A stretch of DNA of 8,562 bases, taken from positions 1 to 8,562 of the forward strand of contig JAIRPC010000105.1 in the NCBI GenBank assembly GCA_031257215.1. The letters are read 5' to 3'. A program made the position numbers and the translations under genes. Shown in pieces: positions 5,138-8,562 of this stretch. Below the pieces are notes generated by a model. It worked only from the letters and a program-made list of their open reading frames with translations. It made no database searches and was not told the origin of the DNA. This DNA comes from Eubacteriales Family XIII. Incertae Sedis bacterium. Lineage in GTDB: Bacteria > Bacillota > Clostridia > Peptostreptococcales > Anaerovoracaceae. Position 1 is the first letter of the stretch. Each line of letters begins with the position of its first letter.

Positions 5138-5223
5138 AAATTTTGAAGTGGAAAAAACTTCCAGTACGCCCATGGGCAAGCCGCCGCCGCATAGCGCCAA
5201 GCCGCACCGCTCCCCAAAACCAC

Positions 5224-5315
5224 CTCGCCAAAAGTGATATCAAATCCGCGCCAAAAGTGATATCAGATTCGCGCTAAAAGTGATATCATTTTCGCGCCAA
5301 AAGTGATATCATATA
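5224..5315 (+). promoter_or_regulatory. Array of four 23-bp direct repeats with a TGATATCA palindrome, upstream of the ATPase gene
   Basis: Units start at 5224, 5247, 5270 and 5293 with an exact 23-bp period. Each is CGCGCC (variants CTCGCC, CGCGCT), then an invariant AAAAGTGATATCA, then four AT-rich variable bases. The 8-bp TGATATCA is self-complementary, so each unit can bind a dimer, and a 23-bp period (about two helical turns) places all sites on nearly the same face. The last unit runs into TATATATAAG (5312-5321), a plausible -10 region, 36-38 nt before the ATPase start. This looks like a multi-site operator or iteron array; the binding protein is unknown, and the ATPase itself is a candidate. 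Confidence 0.8.
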
Positions 5316-5359
5316 TATAAGAGAACCTAATAACCGTTAGAAATTGAGGAATAATGCTT

Positions 5360-6616
5360 ATGAGCAGGGATTATCGCCCGCGCCTTGTGGATGAAAGGCT
5401 GGATACGCTGTTGTCGATATTCGGCGGCGTGCTGATCGTAGGGCCCAAATGGTGCGGAAAGTCATGGACGGCGCTAAACCGCGCAAGGTCGGAAATATAC
5501 ATAGACGTTCAGGAGAACAGGCAGCGCGCCCTGCTGCTTCCCGATTCGGTGCTTGACGGCGAGGCGCCGCGGCTGGTCGACGAATGGCAGGACGCGCCAG
5601 GCCTTTGGGATGCCGCGCGGCGAATTATCGACAAAAGACACCAGGCGGGATTATTCATATTCACAGGCTCCGCCGTGCCTCCCACACAGAAGACGTCGCA
5701 CACAGGCACGGGACGGTTCGCCAGGCTGCGGATGCGACCGCTGTCGCTCTATGAATCGGGCGATTCCAACGGTGCGGTTTCCATAACCGAGCTGTTCAAA
5801 ACGGGAAGCGTCGAGCCCGCCATTTCCGAACTGGATCTGCAAAAGGCTGTTCGGCTCATCTGCAAGGGCGGCTGGCCGGCTGGCTTCTGGCTCTCGGAGT
5901 CGGGGACCTTGCGGATTCCCAGAGAATACATGAGCTCTGTCATCAATGAGGATATCAGCAGGACGGACGGCGTTAAGCGCGACCCAAACCTGGTCGCGCT
6001 TCTACTGCGCTCGCTAGCGCGGAACACCGCAACGAACGCCAAGGCCACGAATCTGAAAACCGATATCGAGACCCGCGAGGGAAGCTCTTTTTCAGAGCAG
6101 ACCATCAGGGGCTACTGCGAGGCGTTGAAGCGCATTTTTGTTCTTGAGGAACAGGACGCGTGGATGCCGTCCCTGCGTTCGCGCAGCCGAATACGAGTGA
6201 CGCCGAAGCGGCATTTCACCGACCCGTCGCTTGCCGCCGCCGCGTTAAGCGCCACGCCCGCATCGCTCACGAAAGATATCAAGACTGCGGGCTTCCTGTT
6301 TGAATCGCTCTGCTATCGCGACCTGTCCGTGTATATGGATGTTCTGAACGGGCGGGTGTTCCACTACCGCGACAAGGAGGGGCTGGAGGCTGACGCGATA
6401 CTCGAACTGGGTGACGGCAGCTGGGGCGCTGTCGAAATCAAGCTCGGCACATACGGGTTCGACGCGGCGGCGGCCAACCTGTTGCGGCTGAAAAAGAAGC
6501 TCGGCGGAGATGTGCCACCGCCGTCGTTCCTTGCCATAGTGACGGCGTCGGGCGGCGCCGCATATCAAAGGGATGACGGCATTTGCGTCATCCCCTTGGA
6601 CTGCCTGAAACCGTGA
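5360..6616 (+). CDS. AAA-family ATP-binding protein with C-terminal DUF4143 (AAA_14/DUF4143 type)
   Basis: The protein has 418 residues from ATG 5360. The N-terminal P-loop domain has Walker A GPKWCGKS (28-35), Walker B RLVDEWQ (71-77, D74-E75), the FTGSA sensor-like strand (101-105) and a GRF arginine motif (118-120), all typical of AAA_14. The rest fits DUF4143: REYMSSVINEDISR (188-201), LLLRSLARNTAT (214-225), a winged-helix-like segment around 246-290, and a C-terminal ADAILEL...GAVEIKLG (344-363) whose D345 and E359-x-K361 recall a PD-(D/E)XK nuclease core. No membrane segments are seen. Substrate and role are unknown for the family. ATG 5360 was preferred over 5354 because GAGGA (5346-5350) lies 9 nt from it and only 3 nt from the other. 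It stands alone, convergent with the next gene, behind the 23-bp repeat array. Confidence 0.9.
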   Translation: MSRDYRPRLVDERLDTLLSIFGGVLIVGPKWCGKSWTALNRARSEIYIDVQENRQRALLLPDSVLDGEAPRLVDEWQDAPGLWDAARRIIDKRHQAGLFIFTGSAVPPTQKTSHTGTGRFARLRMRPLSLYESGDSNGAVSITELFKTGSVEPAISELDLQKAVRLICKGGWPAGFWLSESGTLRIPREYMSSVINEDISRTDGVKRDPNLVALLLRSLARNTATNAKATNLKTDIETREGSSFSEQTIRGYCEALKRIFVLEEQDAWMPSLRSRSRIRVTPKRHFTDPSLAAAALSATPASLTKDIKTAGFLFESLCYRDLSVYMDVLNGRVFHYRDKEGLEADAILELGDGSWGAVEIKLGTYGFDAAAANLLRLKKKLGGDVPPPSFLAIVTASGGAAYQRDDGICVIPLDCLKP

Positions 6617-6632
6617 AGCCCCGTGTCAATGG
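6614..6632. repeat. Right copy of the 19-bp direct repeat
   Basis: This is identical to 5119-5137. Its first three bases are the ATPase stop codon, and it ends 7 nt from the stop of the convergent secreted-protein gene. Only 23 bp separate the two convergent stop codons and no terminator is visible between them, unlike the usual layout at convergent ends. Confidence 0.9.
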
Positions 6633-6639
6633 GCGCGGC

Positions 6640-7719
6640 TCACTTCACCTTGATTTTTTTCGCGCCTGTGGTCTTGGTGGTGTAGAACTTGGCGTAGTAG
6701 CTGTTTGGCACGAATTTGACCTTGATCTTGTGGGTGCCTTTTTTCAGCTTTTTCGGCAGGGCGTATTTGTTGCCTTGGACGTAGTACCCGTTCTTGCTTT
6801 TGATATAGCCGCTTTTGACGCTCAGCGTCGCCAGCTTTTTCTTGCCGTCGTATACGTATGCCTTGCCCTCGTATGCGCCCTTGTTCGCTATAGAGATGTC
6901 CAGCTTGACGCCGCCCTTTTTGTATTTCTGGCTTGATTTGCTATATTTTACAACAAGCCCTGGCGCGGCCTTCTTGCCGCTGACGGTGAACACCTGCGAG
7001 TAGCCGCCTGTCACGTATTCGGTCTGGGGCACGTACAGGCGATAGGATGTCGGCGCGGAGACCGTCTGCTTGACGTTCGTGAATTTGACCGTGTACGTCG
7101 GGCTGCTCGTGCTGGTATAGGAGGAGGTGCGATCGACCTCTACCCAGCTCGCGCCGTCTTTCCGTTGCAGGTATACGTTGGAGACCTCGCCGGCCCCTGT
7201 CCATGTAACGCTCATCTCCTTGTCAAACGTGTAATACACCTCGTTGCGGGTAGAGCGGTAGCCCGGGGTTTGCAGAGTGCCGACCAGGGCTGTCGCGCCG
7301 ACGTTGATGGCCGTCTGCTGCCTGTTCACGGTAACTGTTATGTTCTGCGAAACGGAGCTGGGGCTGTTTATGTTTCCACCGTTGCGAAGCCTGTATGTGT
7401 ACGTACCCGCCGGGGCGTAGGTGCCATGATCGCTCTTGGCCACATCCACTGTGCCGTTTGTTTGAGAACCCAGCAACTTCTTCTGTACCCATATGCCGTT
7501 CGTGAATTTGTCCAGATAAACCGATTCGCCGATTGTCTGCGTATAAGCCACTTCCGCCGTGGGCGATACGCTCGTCGTGGTGAATGCCTTTGTCCCGGGG
7601 ATATTCAGCTCCGCCGCGTGTGCGTCCATCGCCGCTAATGGCGAGAACGCCAGCACGACTGCCGCCGCGGCCAATGCCGCGATGAGTTTTTTGCTTTTGC
7701 CTGTAAATGTGCCTAACAT
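6640..7719 (-). CDS. Secreted Ig-like surface protein, function unknown
   Basis: The protein has 359 residues. A Sec signal peptide is clear: positive MLGTFTGKSKK, hydrophobic LIAALAAAAVVLAFSPLAA, and an AHA|A cleavage site near residue 35. The mature part reads as three beta-rich blocks. About 37-130 ends TYTYRLRNGG...VSQNITVTV. About 131-248 contains VYYTFDKEMSVTWTGAGEVSNVYLQRKDGASW and ends YSQVFTVSGKK. A basic C-terminal block (about 250-359) has YSKSSQKYKKGGVKLDISIANKG, YALPKKLKKGTHKIKVKFVPNSYY and KKIKVK, resembling bacterial Ig-like repeat domains. There is no LPXTG, choline-binding or transmembrane anchor. A GGAGGA ribosome binding site precedes ATG 7719. It lies 84 bp downstream of a second, similar-style gene on the same strand. 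Adhesin or matrix function is only a guess. Confidence 0.75.
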   Translation of the reverse strand: MLGTFTGKSKKLIAALAAAAVVLAFSPLAAMDAHAAELNIPGTKAFTTTSVSPTAEVAYTQTIGESVYLDKFTNGIWVQKKLLGSQTNGTVDVAKSDHGTYAPAGTYTYRLRNGGNINSPSSVSQNITVTVNRQQTAINVGATALVGTLQTPGYRSTRNEVYYTFDKEMSVTWTGAGEVSNVYLQRKDGASWVEVDRTSSYTSTSSPTYTVKFTNVKQTVSAPTSYRLYVPQTEYVTGGYSQVFTVSGKKAAPGLVVKYSKSSQKYKKGGVKLDISIANKGAYEGKAYVYDGKKKLATLSVKSGYIKSKNGYYVQGNKYALPKKLKKGTHKIKVKFVPNSYYAKFYTTKTTGAKKIKVK

Positions 7720-7742
7720 AATTCTCCTCCGAATTTTCCGCT

Positions 7743-7793
7743 GGACTGCTTTGCCGCTTCGCTCCTCGCAATGACTGCGGGGCTGCGCAATCC
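7743..7793. repeat. Palindromic dispersed-type repeat (GCGAGGAGCGAAGC family)
   Basis: On the minus strand this reads GGATTGCGCAGCCCCGCAG, then TCATTGCGAGGAGCGAAGCG, then GCAAAGCAGTCC. GGATTGC (7787-7793) and GCAGTCC (7743-7749) pair over 7 bp with one G-U, making an imperfect hairpin. The TCATTGCGAGGAGCGAAGCG core followed by GCAA.GCA.TCC is a motif I recognise as a high-copy intergenic palindrome in many unrelated bacterial genomes. It fills most of the 84-bp gap between the two surface-protein genes, lacks a T-tract, and so is not a standard terminator. Confidence 0.65.
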
Positions 7794-7803
7794 CGCTGAT
7801 GGC

Positions 7804-8562
7804 TTACGGCAGCTTTTGCGATACGCAGCCTGATACCACCAGGCCTGATGTTCCTAGCTTGCCTAGCTTCTGCTCGTCCAGGATGTTGGCGGCGTATACG
7901 TTCCTGACTTCCTTTACCGCGCTGTCCAAGAACACCGCCGTGTAGTAGGTGCCGCTCTTGCCGTTCGTGGCCGTTCCCGACGAGGTCGCAAACTTGCCGC
8001 TGCCTGCGTATTCAATGTAGCTCAGGGTCTTGTAGTCCTTACCGCAGTATCTTTTGTTCATCAGCCCCGCGAGGACCACGCCGCCCGAATAGCCTTTCAC
8101 TATGCTGTAATCGACCTTGATGAGGTAGAGCGTCCTGCCCGCCGTCACCTTTTGGTTGGTGTAATAATTCTTGTCGAAATTCGCCGTGCCGTCGGTCTTT
8201 TCGCCTTCAAGCGCCAGTATCTGCGCCCTTGCCTGCGCACCGCTCAGAACCGTGGTCTTGACCTTTACCTGTTTTTTGCCGTTGACGGACTTAATGGTCT
8301 TCCATGAGCTGCCTAGCGCGACGGGGTTCTTTTCGGAGCCTACGGGGTAGCTCTTCTTGACCGTTATCACGTATTTGTTCGTCTTGTATTTTTTTGCCGT
8401 CGCGGCCAGAGTGGCCTTGCCCGCTTTTTTGGCGGTGATGGTAAAATAGTAGTTCTTGCCCTTTTTCTTGCCGCGCTTCACGCTGACGATTTTGGGTTTG
8501 TCGCTTTTCAGCGTGACCTTGTTCTTCGCGGTGAGCGCGATTGAGATCTTCTGGCCCTTGTA
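7804..8562 (-). CDS. Ig-like (BIG2-like) surface protein, C-terminal part; 5' end outside the window
   Basis: The frame is open to the window edge; a possible GTG at 8481 is not a real start because the similarity continues upstream of it. The visible 252 residues begin YKGQKISIALTAKNKVTL, continue SDKPKIVSVKRGKKKGKNYYF and TITAKKAGKATLAATAKKYKTNKYVITV, the classic BIG2 pattern (S..P.I..V, I.A..AG.A.I.A). A C-terminal domain of about 180 residues follows (VGSEKNPVALGSSWKTIKS ... YYTNQKVTAGRTLYLIKVDY ... GYSGGVVLAGLMNKRYCGKDYKTL ... VYAANILDEQKLGKLG ... GCVSQKLP). It is rich in Lys, Tyr and Gly with no sorting signal at the end. A signal peptide would lie outside the window. It is the probable upstream partner of the gene at 6640-7719. 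Confidence 0.7.
   Translation of the reverse strand, partial: YKGQKISIALTAKNKVTLKSDKPKIVSVKRGKKKGKNYYFTITAKKAGKATLAATAKKYKTNKYVITVKKSYPVGSEKNPVALGSSWKTIKSVNGKKQVKVKTTVLSGAQARAQILALEGEKTDGTANFDKNYYTNQKVTAGRTLYLIKVDYSIVKGYSGGVVLAGLMNKRYCGKDYKTLSYIEYAGSGKFATSSGTATNGKSGTYYTAVFLDSAVKEVRNVYAANILDEQKLGKLGTSGLVVSGCVSQKLP

Larger units (their letters stand above)
5119..6632 (+). mobile_element. Putative acquired module: 19-bp direct repeats, repeat array and DUF4143 ATPase gene
   Basis: Everything between the 19-bp repeats makes one unit of 1,495 bp plus one repeat copy: an 86-bp lead-in, four 23-bp repeats, and a single ATPase gene whose stop codon TGA is the first three bases of the right repeat. 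No transposase, integrase or terminal inverted repeats are visible inside. The insertion reading rests on the repeat pair and on the orphan terminator that its removal would reunite with the gene at 6640-7719. Alternatives are recombination between chance copies of a dispersed 19-mer, or gene-cassette exchange by homologous flanks. Confidence 0.55.

Noticed and set aside
5224..5315. CRISPR array reading of the 23-bp repeats
   Set aside because: The units are contiguous with only four variable bases between cores; there are no spacers and no cas genes.
5138..6613. Classical insertion sequence
   Set aside because: The inner ends show no terminal inverted repeats, and the only gene is an ATPase with DUF4143, not a transposase.

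Overview
This is a bacterial chromosomal segment, most likely from a Clostridia-like member of the Bacillota with a fairly high GC content. The evidence is the gene order rpmG-secE-nusG-rplK-rplA-rplJ-rplL, a Firmicutes-style L10 leader ending in a transcription attenuator, a short single-helix SecE and a Clostridia-like L7/L12. The assignment comes from reading motifs only, so the phylum is moderately certain and the genus is unknown.

Layout from left to right. (1) Positions 26-584 (+): two small co-directional genes, DUF4160 and DUF2442, in a tight pair with toxin-antitoxin-like architecture. They converge on the ribosomal cluster, and a strong hairpin at 711-735 separates the two. (2) Positions 762-4990 (-), read right to left: rpmG (L33), secE, nusG, rplK (L11), rplA (L1), rplJ (L10), rplL (L7/L12). 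The expected rpoB does not follow rplL. rplJ is preceded by a canonical L10 leader plus terminator. Two proteins are unusual: NusG has an N-terminal extension and an insert of about 45 residues in its NGN domain, and L10 has an Ala/Glu/Pro tail of about 83 residues. The nusG-rplK gap (353 bp) holds a 133-nt fold-back element and a degenerate 20-bp tandem repeat. (3) Positions 5119-6632: a module of about 1.5 kb carrying one gene (+), an AAA-type ATPase with a DUF4143 C-terminal part. Four 23-bp direct repeats with an invariant AAAAGTGATATCA core precede it, and perfect 19-bp direct repeats bound the module. (4) Positions 6640-8562 (-): two genes for Lys/Tyr-rich, Ig-like, probably secreted surface proteins. 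The upstream one is cut by the window edge. A palindromic dispersed-type repeat lies between them.

The most interesting inference is that the ATPase module is an insertion. The hairpin at 5070-5101 is oriented as a terminator for leftward transcription, but no leftward gene lies immediately upstream of it. If the segment between the 19-bp repeats is removed, this terminator falls 43 nt downstream of the stop codon of the secreted-protein gene (6640-7719), where its own terminator should be. The ATPase plus repeat array therefore appears to have landed between a gene and its terminator, duplicating (or recombining at) a 19-bp site, with no transposase or integrase of its own.

The ribosomal and transcription genes act together in translation (L33, L11, L1, L10, L7/L12; the last four form or flank the L1 and L12 stalks), protein export (SecE) and transcription elongation/termination (NusG). 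The ATPase module, the DUF pair and the surface genes are accessory material around this conserved block.
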